A stretch of DNA of 64,000 bases from Streptomyces sp. A0958 (lineage in GTDB: Bacteria; Actinomycetota; Actinomycetes; Streptomycetales; Streptomycetaceae). This document shows positions 52,711 through 61,576 of this stretch, piece after piece (position 1 is the first letter of the stretch; each line of letters begins with the position of its first letter). The notes below the pieces were generated by a model that saw only the letters and a program-made list of their open reading frames with translations, did not search any database and was not told the DNA's origin. The position numbers and the translations under genes are program-made. The stretch covers positions 1 through 64,000 of the forward strand of contig NZ_SSBK01000007.1 in NCBI RefSeq assembly GCF_004795035.1, written 5' to 3'.

Positions 52711-54843
52711 ATGGTATTTATGGGGGACAGGGCAACTCTGTTGAAGACAGGGCGGTTTGTGCAGGGTCACGTCCATCCGGCGGAAAAAATGGCGGATGTG
52801 GTGTTTGCCGCTGCCACCGCGCAGTACAACGACATCATCGAGAGCGCCGAGACTGCGGAGCGTGCCGCGAGCGTCGAGAGTGCAGAGACCGCTGAGACCG
52901 CCGACGGCGTGGAGAACGCCGAGGGAGCGGAGACCGCGGCGAGCGCGGACAACGCCGAGAGCGAGGCCCGCCACCGCCGCGCCGCCGACGCCGGGGACAC
53001 CGCTTCGATGAGCGTGCTCGGCGCGCTGCTGCTGCGCCGCGGCGACCTGGCCGGCGCCGAACCCTACCTGCGCGCCGCCACCGCCGACGGCGACCGGGCC
53101 GCGGCCAACAACCTGGGCGTCCTGCTGCACCAGCGCGGATACCCCGACGAGGCCGCGGGCTGGTGGCGGACCGCCGCCGTCGCCGGCTCCGCCGCCGCCG
53201 CGCACGCCCTGGGCCGTCACCTCCGCGAGCGCGGGGACGAGCCCGGCGCCGAGTACTGGCTGCGCCAGTCCGCCGAGCAGGGCCACGCCCTGGGCGCGTA
53301 CGCCCTAGCCGACCTCCTGGAACACCGCAGCGACGTCGGCGCCGAGCGCTGGCTGCGCGCCGCCGCCGAGCAGGGCCACCGCGAGGCGGCCTACCGGCTC
53401 GCGCGCATGCTGGAGCGCAACGCCGCCGAAGCCGACCACGACGTGTTCGGCCGCACCGGCCTCGGCCCCCGCACCGGCACGGGCCCCCGCACCGGCACGG
53501 GCCCCCGCACCGGCACGGGCCCCCGCACCGGCCTCGGCCCCCGCACCGGCACCGGCCACGGGGCGGGCCCGGCCGCGCCCCGGCGCACCGCCGCACGCAA
53601 GGGCGACAGCCCGGTCGCCGGGCCCGAACCGGCCGGCACCGGCGAGGCAGAGCAGTGGTACCGGCAGGCCGCGGCGCGCGGCCACCGGCGCGCCGCCCTG
53701 CACCTCGGCGCCATCCTCGAACAGCGCGGCGAGCTCAGGGAGGCCGGCCGCTGGTACCTCATCGCGGCCAAGGCCGGTGAGGCCCGGGCCGCCTGCGCGC
53801 TCGGTTTCCTGCTGCGCGACGCGGGCGACCGGGAGAGCGCCGCCGTGTGGTGGCTGCGCGCCGCCCAGGACGGCGACGGCAACGCCGCGAACGCCCTCGG
53901 CGCGCTGCACGCGGCCCGGGGCGAGCAGCAGACCGCCGAGCGCTGGTACCGCGCGGCGATGGACGCGGGCGACGTCAACGGCGCGTACAACCTCGGGCTG
54001 CTCTGCGCCGCCCAGGACCGCACGGCGCAGGCCGAGCAGTGGTACCGCCGCGCCGCCTACGCGGGCCACCGCGAGGCCGCCAACGCGCTGGCCGTGCTCC
54101 TGCTCCAGGCCGGCGACCCGGTCGGCGCCGAGCCCTGGTTCTCCAAGGCGGCCGAGGCGGGCAGCGTCGACGCCGCCTTCAACCTCGGCATCCTGTACGC
54201 CGGGCGCGACGAGGACCGCACGGCCCTGCTCTGGTACGAGCGGGCCGCGGCGGCAGGCCACACCGAGGCGGCGCTCCAGGTCGGCATGGCGCTGCTGCAC
54301 CACGGCGAGGAGCGCGAGGCCGAGAGGCATCTGCGCTGCGCGGCTGGCGGCGGCAGCGCGGAGGCGGCCTTCCGGCTTGCCGGGGTGCTCGACTCGCGGC
54401 AGCCGCCGCCCGGACCGCCCGCGCTGGGCGAGCCGCTGCCGGAGAAGACCGAGTGCGAGGAGTGGTACGAGCGGGCGGCCGAGCAGGGGCACCGCCGCGC
54501 CCAGGTCCGCGTCGGCATGCTCGCCGCGTCCCGGGGGGACGTGGAGAGCGCCGGCCGCTGGTACCGCGAGGCGGCCGAGGCGGGCAGCCGCAACGGGGCC
54601 TTCAACCTCGGCCTGCTGCTCGCCCGCGAGGGCAGTGAGCGCGAAGCCGCCCTGTGGTGGACCCGGGCCGCCGCCGAGGGGCACGGGCGGGCCGCGCTGC
54701 GCCTCGCCCTGCTGGCCGCGCGCCGCGGTGAGCTGACCGAGGGGCAGCGCTGGTGTGCGCGCGCGGTCGAGCTGGGGCCCGCAGAGGTCGCGGAGCGCGC
54801 GGCGCGGCTGCGCGAGGCGCTGCACCAGGAACTGACCGCCTAG
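52711..54843 (+). CDS. Sel1/TPR-like repeat protein
   Basis: A 710-residue solenoid protein. After an N-terminal Ala/Glu-rich region (residues 47-90), about fifteen 36-residue Sel1-like repeats run to the end, with the pattern AExWYRxAAxxGHxxAAxxLGxLL. The repeat array is broken once by a Gly-Pro-Arg-Thr insert (about residues 250-300). Such proteins are scaffolds for complexes; partners are unknown. ATG 52711 has AGGTGG seven bases upstream. It lies between the two initiator tRNA genes. Confidence 0.88.
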   Translation: MVFMGDRATLLKTGRFVQGHVHPAEKMADVVFAAATAQYNDIIESAETAERAASVESAETAETADGVENAEGAETAASADNAESEARHRRAADAGDTASMSVLGALLLRRGDLAGAEPYLRAATADGDRAAANNLGVLLHQRGYPDEAAGWWRTAAVAGSAAAAHALGRHLRERGDEPGAEYWLRQSAEQGHALGAYALADLLEHRSDVGAERWLRAAAEQGHREAAYRLARMLERNAAEADHDVFGRTGLGPRTGTGPRTGTGPRTGTGPRTGLGPRTGTGHGAGPAAPRRTAARKGDSPVAGPEPAGTGEAEQWYRQAAARGHRRAALHLGAILEQRGELREAGRWYLIAAKAGEARAACALGFLLRDAGDRESAAVWWLRAAQDGDGNAANALGALHAARGEQQTAERWYRAAMDAGDVNGAYNLGLLCAAQDRTAQAEQWYRRAAYAGHREAANALAVLLLQAGDPVGAEPWFSKAAEAGSVDAAFNLGILYAGRDEDRTALLWYERAAAAGHTEAALQVGMALLHHGEEREAERHLRCAAGGGSAEAAFRLAGVLDSRQPPPGPPALGEPLPEKTECEEWYERAAEQGHRRAQVRVGMLAASRGDVESAGRWYREAAEAGSRNGAFNLGLLLAREGSEREAALWWTRAAAEGHGRAALRLALLAARRGELTEGQRWCARAVELGPAEVAERAARLREALHQELTA
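53464..53553 (+). repeat. Five 18-bp tandem repeats in the Sel1 gene
   Basis: Units begin at 53464, 53482, 53500, 53518 and 53536. Three are identical and two differ at the last bases. They encode GPRTGT blocks in frame, inserted between Sel1 repeats. Confidence 0.9.
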
Positions 54844-54860
54844 GCACCCGCGCAACGAAT

Positions 54861-54889
54861 TTGCGCTGGTCCGAGGGGTGCCGTAGGGT
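54861..54889 (+). promoter_or_regulatory. Promoter of initiator tRNA copy 2
   Basis: TTGCGC (54861-54866), 17 bases, then TAGGGT (54884-54889). A primary-sigma type promoter, 15 bases before the tRNA. Confidence 0.7.
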
Positions 54890-54903
54890 TATGAACACAA
54901 CGA

Positions 54904-54977
54904 CGCGGGGTGGAGCAGCTCGGTAGCTCGCTGGGCTCATAACCCAGAGGTCGCAGGTTCAAATCCTGTCCCCGCTA
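54904..54977 (+). tRNA. Initiator tRNA-Met (CAT), copy 2
   Basis: Identical in sequence to copy 1 over all 74 bases, and to 12 bases upstream and five downstream. It has its own promoter and its own perfect hairpin terminator. Confidence 0.95.
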
Positions 54978-54983
54978 CTGAAG

Positions 54984-55021
54984 ACAGAAGGCCGGATCTT
55001 TTCGAAGATCCGGCCTTCTGT
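54984..55021 (+). terminator. Perfect 17-bp hairpin after tRNA copy 2
   Basis: Arms 54984-55000 and 55005-55021 pair perfectly around a TTCG tetraloop, a very stable combination. Confidence 0.85.
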
Positions 55022-55080
55022 GTATGTGCCGCACACGCGCCGAAGGGAATGTCCGGCGTAGGCGGCGGGAAGCGCGTGGT

Positions 55081-55500
55081 TCAGGCGGCCGCGGCGCACT
55101 CCGGGCAGACGCCCCGGTAGGTCATCTCGACGCCGGAGATCGTGAAGCCGAAGCGCTCACCGGACGGCAGGTCCGCCAGCGGGTCGCCCGACGGGTGCAC
55201 ATCGCGGATGGCGCCGCACTTCGCGCACACCAGGTGGTGGTGGGCGCGGTGGGCGTTGGGGTCGTAGCGCTTGGCGCGGCGGTCGGTGGAGACCTCGATG
55301 ACCTCGCCGAGGGTCACCATCTCGCCGAGCGTGTTGTAGACGGTGGCGCGGGAGATCTCGGGCAGCTTGGCCACCGCCCGTGCGTGGACCTCGTCGGCCG
55401 TCAGGTGCACATGGTCCCCGTCGAGGACCTCGGCCACGACGCGCCGCTGTGCGGTCATACGCCAGCCGCGTCCTCGAAGTCGTTCCAGCAGGTCACTCAT
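55081..55500 (-). CDS. catR: Fur-family peroxide-responsive repressor (CatR-like)
   Basis: A 139-residue regulator. The winged helix includes ISRATVYNTLGEMV; the metal-binding part contains HRAHHHLVCAKC and the C-terminal CPEC pair, giving two CxxC zinc motifs. Divergent placement beside a monofunctional catalase gene is the known arrangement of CatR, which represses catA until oxidised by peroxide. ATG 55500 gives the normal Fur length. The 176-base gap between the genes is A+T-rich around 55525-55590, where an operator would lie. Confidence 0.87.
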   Translation of the reverse strand: MSDLLERLRGRGWRMTAQRRVVAEVLDGDHVHLTADEVHARAVAKLPEISRATVYNTLGEMVTLGEVIEVSTDRRAKRYDPNAHRAHHHLVCAKCGAIRDVHPSGDPLADLPSGERFGFTISGVEMTYRGVCPECAAAA

Positions 55501-55560
55501 GGGCGCCAGTCTAGCAGCGCGCGAGCCATATCTTGAATAGGTGCGACTTTGGATGTCTGC

Positions 55561-55588
55561 TTGACTTGGATTTTGTCTATTGTAGGAT
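55561..55588 (+). promoter_or_regulatory. Candidate catalase promoter / CatR operator region
   Basis: TTGACT (55561-55566), 16 bases, then TAGGAT (55583-55588). It is unusually A+T-rich for this genome and sits between the divergent catR and catA genes. I cannot define an exact operator palindrome. Confidence 0.5.
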
Positions 55589-55676
55589 CGCTTAAGGCAT
55601 CGGCCGGAGGACAGGAAGGCCGCGAAGCCGTGCACGCATGAGGACATGACGTGCGGAAACGACTCAGGAGGCGCAC

Positions 55677-57128
55677 GTGACGCAGGGACCGCTCACCACG
55701 GAGGCCGGCGCACCGGTCGCCGACAACCAGCAGAGCGAGACCGCGGGTGTCGGCGGTCCGGTCCTGGTGCAGGACCAGTCGCTGCTGGAGAAGCTCGCGC
55801 ACTTCAACCGCGAGCGCATTCCGGAGCGCGTGGTGCACGCACGCGGCGCCGGCGCGTACGGCACGTTCACGCTGACCCGTGACGTATCGCAGTGGACGCG
55901 GGCCAAGTTCCTCTCCGAGGTCGGCAAGCAGACGGAGACGTTCCTGCGCTTCTCCACCGTCGCGGGCAACCTCGGCGCCGCCGACGCCGTACGGGACCCG
56001 CGCGGCTTCGCGCTGAAGTTCTACACCGAGGAGGGCAACTACGACCTCGTCGGCAACAACACCCCGGTGTTCTTCATCAGGGACGCCATCAAGTTCCCCG
56101 ACTTCATCCACACCCAGAAGCGCGACCCGTACACCGGCTCCCAGGAGGCGGACAACGTATGGGACTTCTGGGGGCTGTCGCCCGAGTCCACCCACCAGGT
56201 GACCTGGCTCTTCGGTGACCGCGGCATCCCCGCCTCGTACCGCCACATGGACGGCTTCGGCTCGCACACCTACCAGTGGAACAACGAGGCGGGCGAGGTC
56301 TTCTGGGTCAAGTACCACTTCAAGACCGACCAGGGCATCAAGAACCTCACCACCGACGAGGCCAACCGCCTCTCCGGTGTGGACCCCGACAGCCACCAGC
56401 GGGACCTGCGCGAGTCCATCGAGCGCGGCGACTTCCCGTCCTGGACCGTGCTGGTGCAGATCATGCCGGCGGCCGAGGCGGCGACGTACCGCTTCAACCC
56501 GTTCGACCTCACCAAGGTGTGGCCGCACGCGGACTACCCGCCGATCGAGATCGGCAAGCTGGAGCTCAACCGCAACCCGCAGAACATCTTCGCCGAGGTC
56601 GAGCAGTCCATCTTCAGCCCCGCGCACTTCGTGCCCGGCATCGGCCCGTCCCCGGACAAGATGCTCCAGGGCCGTCTGTTCGCGTACGGCGACGCGCACC
56701 GCTACCGCGTCGGCATCAACGCCGACCACCTGCCGGTGAACCGCCCGCACGCCACCGAGGCGCGCACCAACAGCCGTGACGGCTACCTGTACGACGGCCG
56801 CCACAACGGCGCGAAGAACTACGAGCCGAACAGCTTCGGCGGCCCCGCCCAGACCGACCGGCCGCTGTGGGAGTCCACCCCCGTCACGGGCGGCACCGGC
56901 CACCACGAGACCCCGCGCCACGCCGAGGACGACGACTTCGTGCAGGCCGGAAACCTGTACCGGCTCATCTCCGAGGACGAGAAGATCCGGCTGATCGACA
57001 ACCTCTCCGGGTTCATCGCGAAGGTCTCGCGCGACGACATCGCCGAGCGCGCGGTCAACAACTTCCGCCGGGCCGACGAGGACTTCGGCAAGCGGCTGGA
57101 AGCGGCCGTGCAGGCGCTGCGCGCCTGA
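55677..57128 (+). CDS. catA: Monofunctional haem catalase
   Basis: A 483-residue small-subunit catalase that converts hydrogen peroxide to water and oxygen. The distal His lies in [11 protein letters not shown] (near residue 53), the Asn in [11 protein letters not shown], and the proximal haem-ligand Tyr in [12 protein letters not shown]. No C-terminal flavodoxin-like domain is present. GTG 55677 has GGAGG upstream. Expected to be controlled by the divergent CatR. A perfect 19-bp hairpin follows. Confidence 0.96.
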   Translation: MTQGPLTTEAGAPVADNQQSETAGVGGPVLVQDQSLLEKLAHFNRERIPERVVHARGAGAYGTFTLTRDVSQWTRAKFLSEVGKQTETFLRFSTVAGNLGAADAVRDPRGFALKFYTEEGNYDLVGNNTPVFFIRDAIKFPDFIHTQKRDPYTGSQEADNVWDFWGLSPESTHQVTWLFGDRGIPASYRHMDGFGSHTYQWNNEAGEVFWVKYHFKTDQGIKNLTTDEANRLSGVDPDSHQRDLRESIERGDFPSWTVLVQIMPAAEAATYRFNPFDLTKVWPHADYPPIEIGKLELNRNPQNIFAEVEQSIFSPAHFVPGIGPSPDKMLQGRLFAYGDAHRYRVGINADHLPVNRPHATEARTNSRDGYLYDGRHNGAKNYEPNSFGGPAQTDRPLWESTPVTGGTGHHETPRHAEDDDFVQAGNLYRLISEDEKIRLIDNLSGFIAKVSRDDIAERAVNNFRRADEDFGKRLEAAVQALRA

Positions 57129-57142
57129 ACCCCTCGTCGCAC

Positions 57143-57186
57143 CATGACCGGCCCGGCCCCCGCACCCGGGGGCCGGGCCGGTCATG
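57143..57186. terminator. Perfect 19-bp hairpin after catA
   Basis: Arms 57143-57161 and 57168-57186 pair perfectly around six bases. It separates the convergent catalase and CBS genes. Confidence 0.88.
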
Positions 57187-57203
57187 TGTGCGGTGCGGTG
57201 CGG

Positions 57204-57605
57204 TCAGCCGACCAGTTCGGCCGGGTGGCGGCGCAGCGGTGACCAGCAGCGGATGATGTCGCGCACCGAGACGATCCCGACCGGCCCGTCGTCGTCCAGC
57301 ACGATCAGGTGGCGGAAGCCGCCGTGCGTCATGGCCGCCGCGGCCTCTTCGAGGGTCCAGACAGGTGCGGCGAAGACCACGTCGTTGGTGGTGTGCGCGG
57401 ATGCGGTCTCGGTGTCGGGGTCCTGGCCCGAGCCGACCGCGTCGAGGATGTCGCGCTCGGTGAGGATGCCGAGCCCGCTGGTATCGGGGTCGTGCACGAC
57501 GGCCGCTCCGATCCGGCGGGCCGACATCAGCCGGGCGGCCTGGCGCAGGGTATGGGCCGGGCCGATGGTGAGGACCACCGTGCTCATGGCGTCACGGACG
57601 AGCAT
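57204..57605 (-). CDS. Tandem CBS-domain protein
   Basis: A 133-residue protein made of two CBS domains (DAMSTVVLTIGPAHTLRQA and IVSVRDIIRC mark the ends). Such stand-alone pairs bind adenine nucleotides and act as energy or redox sensors, as in Streptomyces stress proteins. The GTG at 57617 overlaps the GGAGG ribosome site, so the ATG at 57605 is chosen. Its partner is not evident in this window. Confidence 0.9.
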   Translation of the reverse strand: MLVRDAMSTVVLTIGPAHTLRQAARLMSARRIGAAVVHDPDTSGLGILTERDILDAVGSGQDPDTETASAHTTNDVVFAAPVWTLEEAAAAMTHGGFRHLIVLDDDGPVGIVSVRDIIRCWSPLRRHPAELVG

Positions 57606-57722
57606 GAAGAGAGTCACCTCCTCGGTGAAGCGACCACGCGAGCCGATTCACAAGTTCACAAGTGGGGGAGCTCTCAGAGTCGCACCGATACGAGAGGGCA
57701 ACAAGGGGTCGCGAAGATCACT

Positions 57723-57755
57723 GGAGGGGCGTGCGGGCGTGCGGCACGCCCCTCC
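57723..57755. terminator. 11-bp hairpin downstream of hisN
   Basis: Arms 57723-57733 and 57745-57755 pair perfectly around 11 bases. It lies between the hisN stop and the CBS gene promoter, followed by two copies of a 15-16 base direct repeat (GGGTACGCCGTCCGGC) at 57761-57800. Confidence 0.65.
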
Positions 57756-57813
57756 GGTGTCGGGTACGCCGTCCGGCGGGATCGGGTACGCCGTCCGGCA
57801 GGCGGGGAAGCGG

Positions 57814-58614
57814 TCAGTAGCGCTGGTTCAGATAACCCAGCAGCTCATGGTGGAGCGTGCCGTTCGACGCCGCGGCGTTCCCGCCGCCCGGCCCGCTGAC
57901 ACCGTCCAGACTGGTGAAACTGCCCCCCGCCTCCTGGACGATGACCGCGTTCGCCGCCATGTCCCAGAGCGAGAGCTCCGGCTCCGCGCAGATGTCCACG
58001 GACCCCTCGGCGACCATCATGTAAGGCCAGAAGTCCCCGTAGCCACGGGTGCGCCAGCAGGCCCGGGTCAGGTCCATGAACCCGTCGAGCCGGCCCTGCT
58101 CCTCCCAGCCGGTCAGCGAGGAGTACGCGAACGAGGCGTCCGCGATCCGCTCCACCTTCGACACGTGCAGCCGGGTCGCGGAGGTCAGGCTGCGGCCGGT
58201 GAACGCCCCCGCGCCCTTCGCCGCCCACCAGCGCCGGTTCAGCGCGGGCGCCGACACCACCCCGACCACCGGCTGGAAGCCCTCCTCGCCGGCCTCCATC
58301 AGCGAGATCAGCGTCGCCCAGACCGGCACGCCCCGCACGTAGTTCTTGGTGCCGTCGATCGGGTCGACCACCCAGCGCCGCGGCCCCGTGCCTTCGATCC
58401 CGTACTCCTCGCCCAGGATCGCGTCGCGCGGGCGCGCCCGGTGCAGATGCCCCCGGATCAGCTCCTCGGCGGCCTTGTCGGCCTCGCTCACCGGCGTCAT
58501 GTCCGGCTTGGTCTCGACCTTGAGGTCCAGGGCCTTGAACCGGTCCATGGTCACCGCGTCGGCGGCGTCCGCCAGCACGTGGGCGAGGCGCAGATCATCG
58601 TGGTAATCGGGCAT
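57814..58614 (-). CDS. hisN: Histidinol-phosphatase (inositol monophosphatase family)
   Basis: A 266-residue metal-dependent phosphatase. The family metal site reads GEEYG then DPIDGTKNYVRG (near residues 83-96), and a third acid in SLWDMAANAVIV. The closest described group is the actinobacterial HisN, which dephosphorylates L-histidinol phosphate; the length and the EEYG/DPIDGTKNY forms fit it. An inositol phosphatase role is the alternative. The SMR gene lies upstream on the same strand. Confidence 0.87.
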   Translation of the reverse strand: MPDYHDDLRLAHVLADAADAVTMDRFKALDLKVETKPDMTPVSEADKAAEELIRGHLHRARPRDAILGEEYGIEGTGPRRWVVDPIDGTKNYVRGVPVWATLISLMEAGEEGFQPVVGVVSAPALNRRWWAAKGAGAFTGRSLTSATRLHVSKVERIADASFAYSSLTGWEEQGRLDGFMDLTRACWRTRGYGDFWPYMMVAEGSVDICAEPELSLWDMAANAVIVQEAGGSFTSLDGVSGPGGGNAAASNGTLHHELLGYLNQRY

Positions 58615-58666
58615 GCCGTCACAGTATCGACCCGCGGGTGACCCGGGCCACAGGGCCCCGGAGCGG

Positions 58667-58990
58667 TCAGTGGGCGGAGCCCGAGAGCTGGAGGCCGATC
58701 ACGCCGAGGATGACCAGCGAGATGGAGATCAGCTTGAGCACCGAGACCACGTCGTTGAGGAAGATCATGCCGTAGATCGCCGTGCCCGCCGCGCCGATGC
58801 CGGTCCACACCGCGTACGCGGGCCCGACGTCGAGCTTCTTCAGCGACAGGGTCAGCAGGCCGAAGCTGCCGAGCGCGAAGGCACAGAACGCGATGGTCGG
58901 CCACAGCCGGGAGAAGCCGTGCGAGAGCTTCAGGCAGACCGCGAAGCCGGTCTCCAGAAGTCCCGCGACCACGACCAGCAGCCACGCCAT
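58667..58990 (-). CDS. SMR-family efflux transporter
   Basis: A 107-residue, four-helix small multidrug resistance protein. The essential membrane Glu is in GLLETGFAVCLK (near residue 13), and the YAVWTGIGAAGTAIYG stretch in helix 3 is typical. It exports cations such as quaternary ammonium compounds or guanidinium in exchange for protons; the ETGF/SugE-like N-terminus fits the guanidinium group slightly better. The upstream leader has a GCCCGG/CCGGGC stem, but no known guanidine riboswitch motif. Confidence 0.92.
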   Translation of the reverse strand: MAWLLVVVAGLLETGFAVCLKLSHGFSRLWPTIAFCAFALGSFGLLTLSLKKLDVGPAYAVWTGIGAAGTAIYGMIFLNDVVSVLKLISISLVILGVIGLQLSGSAH

Positions 58991-59169
58991 CGTCAGTGCC
59001 CTCCCGCATCGGTGACCGCCTGGTGGCGCCCGGTGCCGCCGGGCGTGATTCGTGATTATGCACTTACCGGCGGCGAGTGATCGCAAACGTACCCGGCCCG
59101 GTCGTCTCGCGTCGCATCCGGCCCCCCGGGGACCGGTCGTCCGCGCCTCGTACCCGGACCGGGCAGACC

Positions 59170-60186
59170 CTAGTCGCCCTCGCGCCGGTTGCGGGTGGAC
59201 AGCAGCCGGCGCAGCGAGTCCAGCCGCGCCGGGTCCGCGTGCCCCGCCGCCACCCAGGCGTCCAGCGCGCATTCCGGTTCGTGGCTGTCGTGGGTGCAGC
59301 CGCGCGGGCACTCCTCGGTGCCGGGCTGGAGGTCGGGGAAGGCGTTGATGACCCGGGACGGGTCGACGTGGTGCAGCCCGAACGAGCGGACGCCCGGGGT
59401 GTCGATCACCCAGCCCCGGTAGTCCGGCAGCGGCAGGGCAAGCGCCGACGTCGTGGTGTGCCGGCCCCGGCCGGTGACCGCGTTGACGACCCCGGTGGTG
59501 CGCCGCTTCTCCTTCGGCACCAGCGCGTTGACCAGGGTGGTCTTGCCGACGCCGGAGTGCCCGACGAAGGCGGTCACCCGGTCCTTGAGCTGCTCGCGGA
59601 CCCGGTCGGCCGCGTCCCCGTTCTCCAGCTCCTCGCGGCTGGTGACGACGAACGGCACGCCCAGCGGGGTGTACGCGCTCAGCAGCTTGTCCGGCGAGGC
59701 CAGGTCGGACTTGGTCAGCACCAGGAGCGGGGAGAGCCCGCCGTCGTACGCGGCGACCAGGCAGCGGTCGATCATGCGCGGGCGGGGTTCCGGATCGGCC
59801 AGTGCGGTGACGATCGCCAGCTGGTCCGCGTTGGCCACGACCACCCGCTCGAACGGGTCGTCGTCGTCCGCCGTCCGGCGCAGCACCGAGCGGCGCTCAC
59901 CGATGCGCACGATCCGGGCGAGGGTGTCCTTGTCGCCGGACAGATCGCCGACCAGGGAGACGGTGTCGCCGACCACCGCGGCCTTGCGGCCCAGCTCGCG
60001 GGCCTTCATCGCGGTGATCGTGCGGCCGTCCACGAGACAGGTGAGGCGGCCCCGGTCCACGGTGAGGACCATGCCCTCCTCGGCGTCCTCGTGCTTGGGC
60101 CGGATGTGGGTACGCGGCCGGTTGCCCTTGCGGTTGGGGCGGACGCGGATGTCGTCCTCGTCGGGGTTCTTGCCGTAGCGGCGCAT
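59170..60186 (-). CDS. rsgA: Ribosome small-subunit-dependent GTPase A
   Basis: A 338-residue circularly permuted GTPase acting in late 30S maturation. An OB-fold N-terminus precedes the permuted G motifs: LTKSDLA (G4), GHSGVGKTTLVN (G1, near residue 212), and DTPGVRSFG (G3). A C-terminal zinc knuckle (CPRGCTHDSHEPEC) completes the family pattern. It begins three bases after the aroA stop, so the two are cotranscribed, a pairing I recall in other actinobacteria (Rv3228/Rv3227). Confidence 0.95.
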   Translation of the reverse strand: MRRYGKNPDEDDIRVRPNRKGNRPRTHIRPKHEDAEEGMVLTVDRGRLTCLVDGRTITAMKARELGRKAAVVGDTVSLVGDLSGDKDTLARIVRIGERRSVLRRTADDDDPFERVVVANADQLAIVTALADPEPRPRMIDRCLVAAYDGGLSPLLVLTKSDLASPDKLLSAYTPLGVPFVVTSREELENGDAADRVREQLKDRVTAFVGHSGVGKTTLVNALVPKEKRRTTGVVNAVTGRGRHTTTSALALPLPDYRGWVIDTPGVRSFGLHHVDPSRVINAFPDLQPGTEECPRGCTHDSHEPECALDAWVAAGHADPARLDSLRRLLSTRNRREGD

Positions 60187-60189
60187 GTC

Positions 60190-61539
60190 TCAGGCCCCGA
60201 GCATTCCGGTCCACATCTGCGGGAAGTCGGGCAGGGTCTTGGCGGTCGTCGCCACGTTCTCGATCTCCACTCCGGGGACGGCAAGGCCGATGATCGACCC
60301 CGCGGTGGCCATCCGGTGGTCGTCGTACGTATGGAAGGTACCGCCGTGCAGCGGTCGCGGCCGGATGTGGAGTCCGTCCGCGGTCTCGGTGACGTCGCCG
60401 CCCAGCTCGTTGATCTCCTTGGTGAGCGCGGCCAGCCGGTCCGTCTCGTGGAGCCGCAGGTGGGCGACGCCGCTCAGCGTCGAGGGGGAGTCGGCCAGGG
60501 CGGCGACGGCCGCGATGCCCGGGGTCAGCTCGCCGACCTCGCCGAGGTCCACGTCGATGCCGTGGACGCGGCCCGAGCCGGTGAGGGTGAGCCCGTGCTC
60601 GGTCAGCTCGCAGCTGCCGCCCATCGCGGTGAAGATCTCGCGCAGCGCGTCACCGGGCTGCGTGGTGCGCAGCGGCCAGTCCGGGATGGTGACCCGCCCG
60701 CCGGTGACCAGCGCCGCGGCCAGGAACGGCTGGGCGTTGGAGAGGTCCGGCTCGATGGTCAGGTCGCGGCCGAGCAGGGCGGAGGGGGAGACCCGCCAGA
60801 CGTTCGGCTCGCCGCCCGTCTCCGGCTCGTCCACCTGCGCGCCCACGGCCCGCAGCATGTCGACGGTCATCCGGATGTGCGGCATGGAGGGCAGCCGGTC
60901 GCCGATGTGGCGGACCTCCACGCCCTGGTTGAAGCGCGGCGCCGACAGCAGCAGCGCCGAGACGAACTGGGAGGACGAGGAGGCGTCGATCGCGACCGGG
61001 CCGCCGTCCAGCGCCCCGCTGCCGTGCACGGTCATCGGCAGCGAGCCCCGGGAGTCGTCGTCGATCCGGGCGCCGAGCACCCGCAGGGCGTCGATCACCC
61101 CGGTCAGCGGGCGCTCGTAGGAGCGCGGGTCGCCGTCGAAGCGGACCTCGCCCTCGGCGAGCGTGGCGACCGGGGGCAGGAAGCGCATGACCGTACCGGC
61201 GTTGCCGACGTCCACCGTGACCGGGCCGTGCAGGGGGGCGGGGATGACCCGCCATGCCTCGCCCGCGGCCTGCGGGCCCTCGGCGCCGTCCGTCGCCGCG
61301 GAGCTGGACGACACCGTCTCCTCGATGCGTACGCCCATGGCGCGCAGCGCGTCCGCCATCAGCAGGGTGTCGCGGGAACGCAGCGGGCGGCGCAGCCAGC
61401 CCGGCTCCGAGGAGAGCGCGGCGAGCACCAGCGCGCGGTTGGTGACCGACTTGGAACCGGGCACGGTGACGGTCGCGTCGACGGCCCCGCTCGCGTGGGG
61501 GGCGGGCCAGAGGGCGGGATGCACGGCGCTTTCGGTCAT
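60190..61539 (-). CDS. aroA: 3-phosphoshikimate 1-carboxyvinyltransferase (EPSP synthase)
   Basis: A 449-residue enzyme of the shikimate pathway, joining shikimate-3-phosphate and PEP to form [20 protein letters not shown] (near residue 28), [24 protein letters not shown] and [10 protein letters not shown] are the family signatures. There is a mild insertion near residue 78 ([14 protein letters not shown]). Start ATG 61539. Confidence 0.96.
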   Translation of the reverse strand: MTESAVHPALWPAPHASGAVDATVTVPGSKSVTNRALVLAALSSEPGWLRRPLRSRDTLLMADALRAMGVRIEETVSSSSAATDGAEGPQAAGEAWRVIPAPLHGPVTVDVGNAGTVMRFLPPVATLAEGEVRFDGDPRSYERPLTGVIDALRVLGARIDDDSRGSLPMTVHGSGALDGGPVAIDASSSSQFVSALLLSAPRFNQGVEVRHIGDRLPSMPHIRMTVDMLRAVGAQVDEPETGGEPNVWRVSPSALLGRDLTIEPDLSNAQPFLAAALVTGGRVTIPDWPLRTTQPGDALREIFTAMGGSCELTEHGLTLTGSGRVHGIDVDLGEVGELTPGIAAVAALADSPSTLSGVAHLRLHETDRLAALTKEINELGGDVTETADGLHIRPRPLHGGTFHTYDDHRMATAGSIIGLAVPGVEIENVATTAKTLPDFPQMWTGMLGA

Positions 61540-61576
61540 GCGCTCACTTTAGAGGTTCGGGCCGTGGTGGGCCCGG

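Noticed and set aside
52408..54982. Integrated mobile element bounded by tRNA att sites
   Set aside because: No integrase, excisionase or foreign codon use; the enclosed Sel1 gene has host-like composition. The repeat is complete tRNA genes, not a 3' fragment.
58991..59169. Guanidine riboswitch before the SMR gene
   Set aside because: I could not find the conserved loops of any known guanidine class.
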